DNA from: Cronobacter turicensis z3032
GTDB taxonomy: Bacteria; Pseudomonadota; Gammaproteobacteria; Enterobacterales; Enterobacteriaceae
Length of the DNA: 64,000 bases
Assembly: GCA_000027065.2 (NCBI GenBank)
Contig: FN543093.2
Location: forward strand, 2,732,074-2,796,073
Direction of reading: 5' to 3'
Below the pieces are notes generated by a model. The model saw nothing but the letters and a program-made list of their open reading frames with translations, made no database searches and had not been told where the DNA came from. The position numbers and the translations under genes are program-made. Positions 41,301 to 51,391 of this stretch are shown piece by piece; the first letter of the stretch is position 1; every line of letters begins with the position of its first letter.

Positions 41301-41757
41301 CATTAACAAACCGTCCGATGAAAAAGCAGGTGACGTGGACGATCTGTGGGCTGATGCATTGAACGAACAAAAAGGCACCGGCGATTCCGCAGAGGATCTG
41401 TGGGCCGATGCGTTGAGCGAGCAGAAAACCGCGGGCAAGAGTTCGGCGGACAGCGTGTTCCGCGCGCTGGAAGGCGGCGACATGATTGGTGCGTTGCAGG
41501 ATATCAACCTGATTATGGATATCCCGGTCAAACTCACCGTGGAGCTGGGCCGCACCCGCATGACCATCAAAGAGCTGCTGCGTCTGACGCAGGGTTCCGT
41601 GGTCGCGCTTGACGGTCTCGCCGGCGAACCGCTGGATATTCTGATTAACGGTTACCTGATTGCTCAGGGTGAAGTCGTGGTCGTCGCCGATAAATATGGC
41701 GTGCGCATCACCGATATCATCACCCCGTCAGAACGTATGCGTCGCCTGAGTCGTTAA
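41293..41757 (+). CDS. fliN: Flagellar motor switch protein FliN, with duplicated N-terminal segment
   Basis: FliN forms the base of the C ring and binds FliH during export. The C-terminal SpoA domain (LIMDIPVKLTVELGRTRMTI, VVVADKYGVRITDIITP) is essentially identical to E. coli. At 154 residues the protein is 17 longer than E. coli FliN because a segment is repeated: DDLWADALNEQK near 16-27 and EDLWADALSEQK near 34-45, offset 18 residues (54 bp). E. coli has one copy. The ATG at 41293 matches the family start; a frame from 41278 is within fliM. Confidence 0.96.
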   Translation: MSDINKPSDEKAGDVDDLWADALNEQKGTGDSAEDLWADALSEQKTAGKSSADSVFRALEGGDMIGALQDINLIMDIPVKLTVELGRTRMTIKELLRLTQGSVVALDGLAGEPLDILINGYLIAQGEVVVVADKYGVRITDIITPSERMRRLSR

Positions 41758-42135
41758 ATGAAAAATCAGACCACTGTCCCACAGCCGGCAATGCCCGACG
41801 CCGGCTCATCCTTAATCCAGGTAAGCGGCGCGCTAACGCTGATTATCCTCTTTATTCTGCTGTTTGCCTGGATGGCAAAGCGTTTTGGCTTCGCGGCTAA
41901 AACCACCGGGATCCGTGGTCTGAAGCTTCACAGCAGCCTGAGCGTTGGGGCTCGCGAAAAGATTGTGATTGTCGAAGTGGAAGATGCCCGCCTGGTGCTG
42001 GGTGTGACCGCCACCTCGATTACGCCGCTGCACACCCTCCCGCCTGCGCCGCCCGCGCAGGAGCCGGAAACCGTGCCTGGCGCTGAATTCCAGAACCTGA
42101 TGAAAAATCTGCTTAAGCGTAGCGGGAGAAAGTAA
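41758..42135 (+). CDS. fliO: Flagellar export-gate assembly protein FliO
   Basis: FliO is a membrane chaperone that helps the FliP ring assemble. It has 125 residues with one TM helix (about 20-40: [21 protein letters not shown]), a conserved [22 protein letters not shown] segment and a Pro-rich tail. The ATG at 41758 is directly after the fliN TAA, and the stop overlaps the fliP start (TAATG). Confidence 0.93.
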   Translation: MKNQTTVPQPAMPDAGSSLIQVSGALTLIILFILLFAWMAKRFGFAAKTTGIRGLKLHSSLSVGAREKIVIVEVEDARLVLGVTATSITPLHTLPPAPPAQEPETVPGAEFQNLMKNLLKRSGRK

Positions 42136-42872
42136 TGCGTCGTTGGTTGAATCTTTCTTTCCTCGCGCTCGGCCTGCTGGCCGCGCCGGCGATGGCACAA
42201 CTGCCGGGTCTTGTCAGCCAGCCGATGTCTGGCGGCGGTCAGAGCTGGTCGCTGCCGGTACAGACGCTGGTGTTTATCACCTCGCTGACGTTCCTGCCCG
42301 CCATTCTGTTAATGATGACCAGCTTTACGCGCATCATCATTGTGTTCGGTCTGCTGCGTAACGCGCTCGGCACCCCTTCCGCGCCGCCAAACCAGGTGCT
42401 GCTGGGCCTCGCGCTATTCCTGACCTTTTTTATCATGTCGCCGGTTATCGATAAGATCTATTCCGACGCCTATCAGCCGTTCACCGAAAATAAAATTTCG
42501 ATGGAAGTGGCGCTCGACCGCGGCGCGCAACCGCTGCGTGAATTTATGCTGCGTCAGACCCGCGAGGCGGATCTGGCGCTGTTCGCGAAGCTTGCCAATA
42601 CGCAGCCGATTCAGGGGCCGGAAGCGGTGCCGATGCGCATCCTGCTGCCCGCGTATGTCACCAGCGAACTGAAAACCGCATTCCAGATTGGCTTTACCGT
42701 GTTTATCCCCTTCCTGATCATCGATCTGGTGGTGGCGAGCGTATTAATGGCGCTCGGGATGATGATGGTGCCGCCTGCGTCTATCGCCCTGCCCTTCAAG
42801 CTGATGCTGTTTGTGCTGGTCGATGGCTGGCAGCTCCTTGTCGGTTCGCTTGCCCAAAGCTTTTACAGTTAA
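42135..42872 (+). CDS. fliP: Flagellar export gate protein FliP
   Basis: FliP forms, with FliQ and FliR, the pore complex of flagellar type III export. It is 245 residues with a cleavable signal peptide ([21 protein letters not shown]), family signatures [38 protein letters not shown] and [19 protein letters not shown], and four TM helices. Confidence 0.97.
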   Translation: MRRWLNLSFLALGLLAAPAMAQLPGLVSQPMSGGGQSWSLPVQTLVFITSLTFLPAILLMMTSFTRIIIVFGLLRNALGTPSAPPNQVLLGLALFLTFFIMSPVIDKIYSDAYQPFTENKISMEVALDRGAQPLREFMLRQTREADLALFAKLANTQPIQGPEAVPMRILLPAYVTSELKTAFQIGFTVFIPFLIIDLVVASVLMALGMMMVPPASIALPFKLMLFVLVDGWQLLVGSLAQSFYS

Positions 42873-42883
42873 CGAGGTGCATG

Positions 42884-43153
42884 ATGACGCCAGAATCGGT
42901 CATGATGATGGGCACGGAAGCCATGAAAGTCGCGCTCGCGCTTGCAGCGCCCCTGCTGCTGGTGGCGCTGGTTACCGGCCTGTTTATCAGTATTTTGCAG
43001 GCGGCTACCCAGATTAACGAAATGACGCTGTCGTTCATTCCGAAAATTCTGGCGGTGTTTGTGGTTATCGTGGCGGCGGGCCCGTGGATGCTCAACCTGC
43101 TGCTCGACTATATGCGCACCCTGTTTTCTAACCTGCCGTATATCATCGGCTGA
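42884..43153 (+). CDS. fliQ: Flagellar export gate protein FliQ
   Basis: FliQ is a small gate subunit of 89 residues and two TM helices ([40 protein letters not shown]), with the conserved [17 protein letters not shown] loop between them. ATG codons occur at 42881 and 42884; the second gives the E. coli start [10 protein letters not shown] and better spacing from GAGGTG. Confidence 0.96.
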   Translation: MTPESVMMMGTEAMKVALALAAPLLLVALVTGLFISILQAATQINEMTLSFIPKILAVFVVIVAAGPWMLNLLLDYMRTLFSNLPYIIG

Positions 43154-43164
43154 CGGCCGCGCCC

Positions 43165-43953
43165 ATGCTGCAATTCACCAGCGACCAGTGGCTTCACTGG
43201 CTGACTCTGTACTTCTGGCCGCTGCTGCGGGTGCTGGCGTTGATCAGCACCGCGCCTATCCTGAGCGAGCGCGCTATCAGCATCCGCGTCAAAATTGGTC
43301 TGGCGCTGCTGATTACCATTGCGCTTGCGCCGAATATCCCTGGCAGCAACGTGCCGATTTTCTCGCTGGAAGGGCTGTGGCTGGGGCTACAGCAAATGCT
43401 CATCGGCGTCGCCATCGGGTTTACCATGCAGTTCGCGTTCGCGGCGGTGCGTACCGCAGGCGAGCTTATCGGGCTGCAAATGGGACTGTCATTTGCCACG
43501 TTTTTCGATCCGGGCAGCCGCCTGAATATGCCGGTACTGGCGCGTTTTATCGACATGCTGGCGATGTTGCTGTTTCTCACGGTTAACGGTCATCTGTGGC
43601 TTATCTCCATTCTTGCCGATACGTTTTATACCCTGCCCATTGGCGGTGACGCGATTAACAGCAACGCCTTTATGGCCCTGGCCCGCGCCGGCGGTTTGAT
43701 ATTTGTTAACGGGGTTATGATGGCGCTGCCGATGATTACGCTGCTGCTGTCATTAAACCTGGCGCTTGGCCTGTTAAACCGTATGGCGCCGCAGCTGACC
43801 GTTTTCGCTATTGGCTTCCCGCTGACGCTGAGTATCGGGATAATCGTTCTGGCTGCGTTAATGCCTTTAATAGCACCGTTCTGTGAACATTTATTCGCAG
43901 AAATATTTCACTTGTTGACTGATATCGTTAGCGAAATTCCTGCTAAGGGTTAA
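43165..43953 (+). CDS. fliR: Flagellar export gate protein FliR
   Basis: FliR is the single-copy subunit of the FliPQR gate, 262 residues with about six TM helices. Markers are [20 protein letters not shown] at the N-terminus, [20 protein letters not shown] in the middle and [20 protein letters not shown] near the end. It is the last gene of fliLMNOPQR. I see no hairpin terminator directly after it. Confidence 0.96.
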   Translation: MLQFTSDQWLHWLTLYFWPLLRVLALISTAPILSERAISIRVKIGLALLITIALAPNIPGSNVPIFSLEGLWLGLQQMLIGVAIGFTMQFAFAAVRTAGELIGLQMGLSFATFFDPGSRLNMPVLARFIDMLAMLLFLTVNGHLWLISILADTFYTLPIGGDAINSNAFMALARAGGLIFVNGVMMALPMITLLLSLNLALGLLNRMAPQLTVFAIGFPLTLSIGIIVLAALMPLIAPFCEHLFAEIFHLLTDIVSEIPAKG

Positions 43954-43976
43954 CCCTCCTTTTTAAATGGTCATCC

Positions 43977-43990
43977 TAAGGATATTCCTA
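43977..43990 (+). promoter_or_regulatory. RcsAB box
   Basis: TAAGGATATTCCTA matches the RcsAB consensus (TAAGAATATTCCTA) at 13 of 14 positions. RcsA with phosphorylated RcsB activates rcsA through such a site in E. coli, so this is the autoregulatory operator. Confidence 0.85.
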
Positions 43991-43994
43991 ATGT

Positions 43995-44010
43995 GGAGAA
44001 TATATTCTCC
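43995..44010. repeat. 16-bp perfect palindrome beside the RcsAB box
   Basis: GGAGAATATATTCTCC begins four bases after the RcsAB box. Its ATATTC core resembles half of that box. It may be a second regulator site or a hairpin ending fliR transcripts; no T run follows. Confidence 0.6.
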
Positions 44011-44301
44011 GGCTGACCATACATCCCAGGCGGAATTAATGATTTTACGCCTCTCACAGAACCGGATCGCCTCTTTACTTTAAGAACTTTCCTGGCAAAT
44101 TATACGTAACTTTACGGGATAGTTGGGGTCGCCTGAATGACTTCGATACCCGGCTGATACGATTCACGCTATCGGTCTGCGGTACGCCGTTTGACGCTTT
44201 ATTATCCCGTAAATGCTGGTCTTAGCAGAACGGCGGTCGTTCTCAGGCTGGTGGAGCAATCGTTGTGCTTTAACGGATAACGCGTTTAGTGAGGGTAGGC
44301 T

Positions 44302-44925
44302 ATGTCAACGATTATTATGGATCTCTGCAGCTATACCAGGCTCGGGCTAACCGGTTATTTATCGACGAGAGGAGTGAGGAAACGACAGATATTTCATGCT
44401 GATAGCGTTGAAACTCTGGAAGAAGCCTGTCAGCTACGTAAGCCCCATGTGGTGTTTATTAATGAAGACTGTTTTATTCACGATCCCGAAAGCAGTCAGC
44501 ATATAAAGCACATCATTAATCAGCATCCCGGTACGTTATTTATCGTTTTTATGGCGATTGCTAATATTCACTTTGATGAATATTTACGGGTGCGTAAAAA
44601 TCTGTTAATTAGCTCTAAATCGATTAAACCGGAGTCGCTGGATGCCATTCTGGGAGATTATTTAACCAAAGATATGCAGTGCATTGGCAAAATCAGTTTG
44701 CCTACACTTTCTTTAAGCCGTACTGAATCCAGTATGCTGAAAATGTGGATGTCGGGCCAGGATACGATTCAGATTTCCGATCAGATGAATATTAAGGCCA
44801 AAACCGTTTCGTCACATAAAGGCAATATAAAACGTAAAATCAAGACCCATAATAAGCAAGTGATCTATCATGTCGTCCGGTTGACCGATAACGTTACCAA
44901 CGGCATTTTTGTGAATATGCGCTAA
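44302..44925 (+). CDS. rcsA: Capsule regulator RcsA
   Basis: RcsA is the unstable partner of RcsB that activates colanic-acid (capsule) genes and represses flhDC. The 207-residue protein matches E. coli at both ends: [20 protein letters not shown] and the LuxR-type HTH ([40 protein letters not shown]). The middle (about 30-55) is more diverged. It is degraded by Lon and limited by H-NS/DsrA in E. coli; the dsrA gene lies 700 bp away. Confidence 0.96.
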   Translation: MSTIIMDLCSYTRLGLTGYLSTRGVRKRQIFHADSVETLEEACQLRKPHVVFINEDCFIHDPESSQHIKHIINQHPGTLFIVFMAIANIHFDEYLRVRKNLLISSKSIKPESLDAILGDYLTKDMQCIGKISLPTLSLSRTESSMLKMWMSGQDTIQISDQMNIKAKTVSSHKGNIKRKIKTHNKQVIYHVVRLTDNVTNGIFVNMR

Positions 44926-45033
44926 CGCCATATATTACTATTACCCTGTACCCTGCACGCTTCGCTTCTGGCGCTCGCTGGAAGGATAAATGAATTCTTC
45001 ATCGTATCGCTCAGGCGAGGATGAACCCTGCCG

Positions 45034-45068
45034 TAAAATAACGCCGCCCCGAATTAACGGGGCGGCGT
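45034..45068 (-). terminator. Terminator of dsrB
   Basis: ACGCCGCCCC / GGGGCGGCGT form a perfect ten-bp stem (45041-45050, 45059-45068) followed on the minus strand by TTATTTTA. It lies 26 bp past the dsrB stop and could also end rcsA transcripts. Confidence 0.85.
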
Positions 45069-45093
45069 AACAATAAGCAGAAAGTATGACGCG

Positions 45094-45282
45094 TTATTCT
45101 ACTTTTTCGACAAATACGCCGTCCGGGTGATCTTTCTCATTAAAGAACCATATTCCCAGCGGATACTCCTCAAGCGAAACCAGATACATCGTACCTTCAT
45201 TAAAAGGCTCAACGGCCAGCACGACGCCTGGGCGGCGCGGCCCGCCATCCGTCTTAACGGTAACCCGATCGTTAACGTTCAT
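45094..45282 (-). CDS. dsrB: DsrB family protein
   Basis: This 62-residue protein is nearly identical to E. coli DsrB ([39 protein letters not shown]). It is a small beta-rich protein of unknown role whose E. coli gene is sigma-S-dependent. The ATG at 45282 has AGAGGAG; a longer frame to 45321 is not supported. It converges on rcsA. Confidence 0.94.
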   Translation of the reverse strand: MNVNDRVTVKTDGGPRRPGVVLAVEPFNEGTMYLVSLEEYPLGIWFFNEKDHPDGVFVEKVE

Positions 45283-45370
45283 AACTGCTCCTCTTATCAC
45301 TATTGAGCCAGTGTAGAACAAAACCGCTTTGCTGGCACCGGGTACAGGGTAGCGACTGCGTAAGGAGAGC

Positions 45371-45376
45371 TATAAT
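45371..45376 (+). promoter_or_regulatory. -10 element of yodD
   Basis: A perfect TATAAT lies 32 bp before the yodD ATG. The -35 region is poor, which fits a sigma-S-type or activated promoter. Inference from sequence. Confidence 0.45.
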
Positions 45377-45407
45377 TAGCGTGATGGGGCCGCCTGAGGT
45401 AAATGCC

Positions 45408-45620
45408 ATGAAACCGGAAAACCCAACGCCAGAAACGCCGCAGGCCGACATCGACGCTCTGCTGGACGCGATCGAGGTGATTAGCGAAGACGAGCAGCAC
45501 ACGCCAGAATGCGTCTCCCCGACGCAGGCGGATGCGCGCAGGCAGGATGCGTGTCGGGAGCTTGGCGAGGAGTTCGAACTGGATATCCGCGACGCGGGGC
45601 CGAGCGAAGTGAACCGCTGA
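45408..45620 (+). CDS. yodD: YodD family stress protein
   Basis: This is a 70-residue acidic protein related to E. coli YodD: DIDALLDAIEVISEDE in the middle and EFELDIRDAGPSEVNR at the end match its pattern. The N-terminus is diverged. The ATG at 45408 follows GAGGT by eight bases; an ATG at 45384 is less well placed. Function unknown; the E. coli gene responds to peroxide and acid stress. It lies between dsrB and dsrA, as in E. coli. Confidence 0.88.
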   Translation: MKPENPTPETPQADIDALLDAIEVISEDEQHTPECVSPTQADARRQDACRELGEEFELDIRDAGPSEVNR

Positions 45621-45623
45621 GCA

Positions 45624-45710
45624 TAAAAATATCCCGGCCTGGGGAGCCGGGATAAGCTTGCGAAAGCAAGAAGCACTTAAAATTCGTTACACCAGGGAAA
45701 CTGATGTCGA
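45624..45710 (-). ncRNA. dsrA: DsrA small regulatory RNA
   Basis: The minus strand reads CATCAG, then CCCTGGTGTAACGAATTTTA, AGTGCTTCTTGCTTTCGCAA and a final ATCCCGGC / GCCGGGAT terminator stem with T-rich tail. This matches E. coli DsrA (three stem-loops, about 87 nt) and its position between yodD and mpgP. DsrA, with Hfq, opens the rpoS leader and represses hns. The A/U-rich segment after AACGAA is two bases shorter than in E. coli. The 5' end is set by alignment, so it may shift by a few bases. Confidence 0.9.
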
Positions 45711-45922
45711 TGAACAACATACCGCAAAATTTTTGTGGCACAAGGATATATTCTCTTGGTGAATAATACACTGCTAATATTATGCGAAGATATATTCACT
45801 GCGAGCCAATAACCGCGCGCCTTCCATGGAACCGATCCCGAAATAACCCTGCAAACGAGGCCGATTAATTGAGATTATTCCTGGTCAGCCGCGTAGTCGG
45901 CAGCGCATAAAAAGGAGCCAAC

Positions 45923-46738
45923 ATGGCGCATCTGAATGACGATTTGCTGGTGATCACCGACCTTGACGGCACGCTGCTTGACCCGAACACGCATGAGTGG
46001 GAGCCCGCGCAGGCGTGGCTAACGCGCCTTATCGACCATCAGGTGCCGGTTATTCTCTCCAGCACCAAAACCGCAGCGGAGATCGTCGCATTACAGGACG
46101 CGCTGGGGCTCTCCGGGCAGCCGTTTATCGCCGAGAACGGCGCGATTATTCAGCTCGACGCCCGCTGGGAAGATAACCCCGATTTCCCTCGCCTGCTGAA
46201 TGGCATTCCTCATGACGATATTCTCGCGGTGATCAATCGCCTGCGCGACGAACATGGCTATAAGCTTTTCTGCTTCAGCGATGTCGACGAGAAAACCATT
46301 GCCGAATGGACCGGACTTAACCCGAAACTCGCGGCGATGGCGAAGCTGCTGGAGGCTTCAGAGACGGTTATCTGGCGCGACAGCGACGACAACCTGGCGC
46401 GCTTTACCGCAAGCCTTGAGGCGCTCGGTTTGATGATGATTGAGGGCGGTCGTTTCTGGCATGTGCTGGACGCGCGCGGCGGCAAAGGCCAGGCGGTGAA
46501 CTGGCTTAAGGAGCAATACCGCAAGCGCGAAGGCACACTGCGCACCACGCTTGGGCTCGGCGACGGGCCGGACGACGCCTCGCTGCTGGATAACGTCGAT
46601 TTCGCGGTGGTGGTGAAGGGCCTTAACCGTCAGGGCGTCACGCTAAAGCAGGATGAGCCGCAGCGTGTCTTTCGCACCCAGGAAAGCGGCCCCGCGGGGT
46701 TTCGCGAGGGGCTCGATCACTTTCTGGGTAAGGCGTAA
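45923..46738 (+). CDS. mpgP: Mannosyl-3-phosphoglycerate phosphatase family protein
   Basis: This is a HAD-superfamily (Cof/MPGP type) phosphatase, 271 residues. HAD motif I is ITDLDGTLLDPNT with the nucleophile Asp (about 12), motif II LSSTKTAAEI, IAENGAII, and motif IV GLGDGPDDASLLDNVD. It was formerly yedP. E. coli lacks mannosylglycerate synthesis, so the natural substrate is uncertain. AAAAGGAG precedes the ATG. It converges on dgcQ with a three-base gap. Confidence 0.92.
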   Translation: MAHLNDDLLVITDLDGTLLDPNTHEWEPAQAWLTRLIDHQVPVILSSTKTAAEIVALQDALGLSGQPFIAENGAIIQLDARWEDNPDFPRLLNGIPHDDILAVINRLRDEHGYKLFCFSDVDEKTIAEWTGLNPKLAAMAKLLEASETVIWRDSDDNLARFTASLEALGLMMIEGGRFWHVLDARGGKGQAVNWLKEQYRKREGTLRTTLGLGDGPDDASLLDNVDFAVVVKGLNRQGVTLKQDEPQRVFRTQESGPAGFREGLDHFLGKA

Positions 46739-46741
46739 GCC

Positions 46742-48412
46742 CTACCCTTCGTCGCACACCAGGTTGCGCCCGCGCTGCTTGGCAAGATACAGCCGGCGAT
46801 CGGCTATTGATTGCAGATGCTCGAAATCGTAATCGCCGTCTCGTAACGCCTCGCTGATGCCGACGGACACGCTGATGCGAATGGTGGTGTCCGGGCGCAC
46901 CAGAATCTCCTGGCTGTTAATACGCTGGCGTATCCGCTCAGCCACCTGCCGCGCGCCTTCCGAGGGCGTACCCGGCAGGATAATGCAGAACTCTTCGCCG
47001 CCGACGCGCCCGGCAATATCTTCCGCGCGCAGCGAACGGCTTAACATCCCCGCCGCCCATGTCAGCACCTTATCCCCCGCCTGATGGCCGTAGCGGTCGT
47101 TGATGCTCTTGAAGTGATCGAGATCGAGCTGGATAACCGAGAACGGCGCCTGCTGCGCGTCGCATGTCTTCGCGGCCAGACGCGCGCGCTCAAAGAACGC
47201 GCCGCGGTTATAGAGCCGGGTGAGCGTATCGTACCAGGCGCGCCACTTCAGCGAACGCTGCATGGTAAGCATATTGCGCACCATCCCGACAATCACTCGC
47301 CAGGAGATAAACAGCATGGCGGTAAAGAGCAGCCACAGCAGGCCGAGCACCATCGCCACCTTGCCGAATTTCCCTTCCGCGCTTTGGGACACCGTGGTGA
47401 CTTTCACCAGTACGCCGTCGAAATAGTCGAGCTTTGCCCAGGCGATAAAACGGGTATCCATGCGCGCGTCGCCCTCATTAGCAAGCTCCATCTGGCGCGC
47501 CAGCGCCGCTTTATCCTGCGCCGTGAAGTGCAGCGCGGTGTCGTTGCGGGACGAGGTGGTGGTGATGGGGCTGAGCTGGCGATCGAACAGCAGGATCTCG
47601 CCGCCGCTGTCGTCGTCATTAAGCGCGTTTTGCAGGAAATCACGCATCGCAGGGATAGGGAAATCCATCGCCAGCACGCCAAACCAGCGGCCGTTATCAT
47701 CCAGCGGAATACTGGCGGTAACGCGCTGACCGGACGGCATGCTGAGATCGCGCCCGTGCAGCCAGCGCACGCCGCGTCCCGGATTGCGCCGCAAAGATTG
47801 ATCGAGAAACCAGCGGCTGCTGACCTGCTGATAATAGAGCTCCGGAATGCTTCCGTGGCCGAAAAACGGCAGATTGGTGAGGTAAAACCCGGCGCGCGAG
47901 ACATAGAAGGTACGCACTTCCGGGCGCTCGCTACGGGCATCGGCGATACTCAGCATATGGCCGAGCGCCAGCGTGGCATTCAGTTCGTTGTATAACAGCG
48001 CCTCGTCGCGCTCAAGCAGCGTACTCTGGGCGATAAACGCATCCGACACGCCCTGTATCTCCGGCGCCAGATCGCGCCCCGTAGGCAGCATCCATTCACG
48101 CTTGTGGCGATCCGCGTTGAAGCCTGCCATCACGGCGTCGGTCTGCGGGCCCTCCAGCAGATTGTGCATGGCATAGCGCATACCGGCGCGATAGAACAGC
48201 AGTTTATCAACGCTGTATTGCAGATTGCGGTCCATCGCCGTGGCGATACTGTCAAGCTGGTTGCGCTGCGAGGAGATAAACGCATCCTGCAAAATCACCC
48301 CCTCACGCCATGTCAGCAGCGTGGAGAAGATAAATACGACGCAAAAACAGAAGTTGACGACCCGTATGGGGTTTTTGGTCCGCCAGCGGCTGATGAGTAT
48401 CTTGTCAGGCAC
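46742..48412 (-). CDS. dgcQ: Membrane diguanylate cyclase DgcQ
   Basis: This 556-residue protein makes cyclic di-GMP. TM1 is at about 17-36, a periplasmic sensor (CHASE7-like) domain at 40-360, and TM2 near 362-380. A GGDEF domain follows with the active RVGGEEFCII motif and the LDLDHFKSINDRYGHQAGD substrate site. It was formerly yedQ; in E. coli it can support cellulose production. A GTG start at 48412 gives the family N-terminus. High c-di-GMP would oppose the motility encoded next door. Confidence 0.93.
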   Translation of the reverse strand: MPDKILISRWRTKNPIRVVNFCFCVVFIFSTLLTWREGVILQDAFISSQRNQLDSIATAMDRNLQYSVDKLLFYRAGMRYAMHNLLEGPQTDAVMAGFNADRHKREWMLPTGRDLAPEIQGVSDAFIAQSTLLERDEALLYNELNATLALGHMLSIADARSERPEVRTFYVSRAGFYLTNLPFFGHGSIPELYYQQVSSRWFLDQSLRRNPGRGVRWLHGRDLSMPSGQRVTASIPLDDNGRWFGVLAMDFPIPAMRDFLQNALNDDDSGGEILLFDRQLSPITTTSSRNDTALHFTAQDKAALARQMELANEGDARMDTRFIAWAKLDYFDGVLVKVTTVSQSAEGKFGKVAMVLGLLWLLFTAMLFISWRVIVGMVRNMLTMQRSLKWRAWYDTLTRLYNRGAFFERARLAAKTCDAQQAPFSVIQLDLDHFKSINDRYGHQAGDKVLTWAAGMLSRSLRAEDIAGRVGGEEFCIILPGTPSEGARQVAERIRQRINSQEILVRPDTTIRISVSVGISEALRDGDYDFEHLQSIADRRLYLAKQRGRNLVCDEG

Positions 48413-48580
48413 GTCAGACTCCCTGTACTGATAAAGGCTCGACTCGTTGAGGTTGAGTGAAGATCGGGCGGCTCAGATAATACCAGGCGGCGCGGATATT
48501 AAAAGTGTGGCCGGTTTTTTACGGATTGTCGCCTGAAACGTGAAAGGATGTCGTTGATCTGTTACAGGATGGGGAAGGAA

Positions 48581-48610
48581 AGAAAACGCCCGGCGCAGTG
48601 GCCGGGCGTT
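48581..48610 (-). terminator. Terminator of yodC
   Basis: AACGCCCGGC / GCCGGGCGTT (48585-48594, 48601-48610), followed on the minus strand by TTTTCTTTCC, directly after the yodC stop. Confidence 0.88.
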
Positions 48611-48613
48611 ATG

Positions 48614-48796
48614 TTAACGACGTTCTTCGCGAGACTTCCTTTCGCCCGGAAGGAGTTCGTCTTCACGAAACGCCTCCCGCTGCACGCCGTACCCGTCATA
48701 CCAGCGGCATTCCACCATGCCGCTCGAATAACCGGTCACAACCATGCGTTGACCACTCTTTTTGCGCTGGACTTCATCGCTGACTAAAAAGACCAT
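48614..48796 (-). CDS. yodC: YodC family protein
   Basis: This is a 60-residue protein close to E. coli YodC (RMVVTGYSSGMVECRWYDGY, then GVQREAFREDEL). Such small proteins (DUF2158) have a beta-barrel SH3-like pattern. The role is unknown. The ATG at 48796 has a GGAGGCAG site upstream. It is transcribed alone. Confidence 0.92.
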   Translation of the reverse strand: MVFLVSDEVQRKKSGQRMVVTGYSSGMVECRWYDGYGVQREAFREDELLPGERKSREERR

Positions 48797-48885
48797 GACT
48801 GCCTCCTTTATCAGTGTGAAAACATCCAGAAGATAGTCAACGCGCGCGATTTTCGCCTGTCACGCCGCAAATTTCAGGACTATTC

Positions 48886-49800
<915 letters not shown>

Positions 49801-49978
49801 AATTTCATTCCTTCGTGTTGTGATTCTGGAGTGTTAAGTATGGAGCAAAAGCCGTGGCCCCGAAACTACCACCTTCTGTCAACGCAAAATTAACCTAAGT
49901 GAAACAATTAAAAACCTCGCCTCGGCAATAATTTTATCGTTCACTATAAGCGTTCTTTATTTCGCGTCGTGAGGGCGT

Positions 49979-50890
49979 ATGCGTTTCGGTCGAGTTTTAC
50001 CGCTGTTGGGCGCGCTGTTCGCGCTGTATATCATCTGGGGTTCCACCTATTTTGCTATTGCCGTCGGCGTGAAAAGCTGGCCGCCGTTTATGATGGCGGG
50101 CGTGCGCTTTCTGTGCGCGGGCGTCCTGCTATTGACGTATCTGCTGGCGACCGGCCATAAACTCCCGGCGCGGCGCCCGATGCTGAACGCGGCGCTGATT
50201 GGCGTTCTTCTGCTGGCCGTCGGCAACGGCTTTGTGACGGTCGCTGAGCATCAGCATGTGCCGTCAGGCATCGCCGCCGTGATGGTCGCGACCGTGCCGC
50301 TCTTCGCCCTCATTTTCAGCCGTTTCTTCGGCATCCAGACCCGCAAGCTGGAGTGGCTGGGCGTCGCCATCGGCCTTGCAGGCATCGTGCTGTTAAACAG
50401 CGGCGGCAACCTGAACGGCAACCCCTGGGGGGCGCTGTTGATTCTGATTGGCTCGTTAAGCTGGGCGTTCGGCTCGGTCTACGGCTCGCGTATCGAACTG
50501 CCGACCGGCATGATGGCGGGCGCCATTGAGATGCTGGCGGCGGGGCTGGTGCTGATGGCGGCGTCGCTGCTGACCGGCGAACGGATGACTGCGATGCCCG
50601 ACCTCTCCGGCTTTCTGGCGGTGGGCTATCTGGCGCTATTCGGTTCGGTTATCGCCATTAACGCCTATATGTACCTTATCCGTAACGTCTCGCCTGCGGT
50701 GGCCACCAGCTACGCCTATGTCAACCCGGTCGTGGCGGTGCTGCTCGGCACCGGTTTTGGCGGGGAAAGCCTGTCACAGATTGAATGGATGGCGCTGGGC
50801 GTAATCATTGTGGCGGTACTGCTGGTGACGCTCGGTAAATATCTGCTGCCGGCCAAACCGGTCATTACGCCCTGTGACGTTCAGAAGTAA
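49979..50890 (+). CDS. yedA: EamA/DMT family transporter YedA
   Basis: This is a 303-residue inner-membrane transporter with two EamA repeats (about 10-140 and 155-290) and ten TM helices. It has IIWGSTYFAIAVGVKSWPP at the start and SWAFGSVYGSRIELPTGMM opening the second repeat. DMT proteins export small metabolites; YedA in E. coli has been linked to amino-acid or drug efflux on overexpression. Substrate unknown. GAGGG precedes the ATG. It converges on vsr. Confidence 0.92.
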   Translation: MRFGRVLPLLGALFALYIIWGSTYFAIAVGVKSWPPFMMAGVRFLCAGVLLLTYLLATGHKLPARRPMLNAALIGVLLLAVGNGFVTVAEHQHVPSGIAAVMVATVPLFALIFSRFFGIQTRKLEWLGVAIGLAGIVLLNSGGNLNGNPWGALLILIGSLSWAFGSVYGSRIELPTGMMAGAIEMLAAGLVLMAASLLTGERMTAMPDLSGFLAVGYLALFGSVIAINAYMYLIRNVSPAVATSYAYVNPVVAVLLGTGFGGESLSQIEWMALGVIIVAVLLVTLGKYLLPAKPVITPCDVQK

Positions 50891-50893
50891 ACC

Positions 50894-51391
50894 TTAACCG
50901 GCGGGCGGCGCAGGCGGCTCGCCGTCAAGGGCGTGAATGCCCTGAATGTCTATTTCGGCATGCGCCCCGCCGCTGCAAATCCACTCTTCCAGCCGTTCGG
51001 CAAGCGCCTCGTCAGAGAGCTTTTCGCGGCCCCGCAACGCGCACTCCCAGACTAACAGCACGCGCCAGCCCTCGTTTAACAGGGTCGCCACGTCGCGCTT
51101 ATCGCGCGCCACGTTTTTGCCAATTTTATCGAGCCAGAAATCGGTGCGGGTAGCGGGCACTTTAAAGAGATAACAGTGGTGGTGATGCCAGAAACAGCCG
51201 TGGGTGAAAATGACGCAGCGGTAGTCGTCGAGCACAAAATCAGGACGTCCGGCGAGCGCGGCGTCCTGTACGCGAAAGGTAAAGCCTTGTTCTGTGAGCA
51301 GCGCGCCGAGCCGCTTTTCAATGGCGGTATCGCGCGTGGCGATGGCGCGCATATTTTTACTACGAATGGCCTTGCTATGAACGTCCGCCAT
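50894..51391 (-). CDS. vsr: Very-short-patch repair endonuclease Vsr
   Basis: Vsr nicks 5' of T in T:G mismatches that arise when 5-methylcytosine in CCWGG deaminates. The 165-residue protein matches E. coli: [39 protein letters not shown] (catalytic Asp), [19 protein letters not shown] and [17 protein letters not shown]. It has a nine-residue C-terminal extension. The ATG at 51391 overlaps the end of dcm by 17 bp, the linkage that keeps repair and methylation together. Confidence 0.95.
   Translation of the reverse strand: MADVHSKAIRSKNMRAIATRDTAIEKRLGALLTEQGFTFRVQDAALAGRPDFVLDDYRCVIFTHGCFWHHHHCYLFKVPATRTDFWLDKIGKNVARDKRDVATLLNEGWRVLLVWECALRGREKLSDEALAERLEEWICSGGAHAEIDIQGIHALDGEPPAPPAG

Larger units (their letters stand above)
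43954..44301 (+). other. Intergenic region upstream of rcsA
   Basis: 348 bp between fliR and rcsA, AT-rich. It holds an RcsAB box and an adjacent palindrome, both about 300-325 bp before the rcsA start, so rcsA probably has a long regulatory region as in E. coli. No further gene is visible. Confidence 0.6.
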
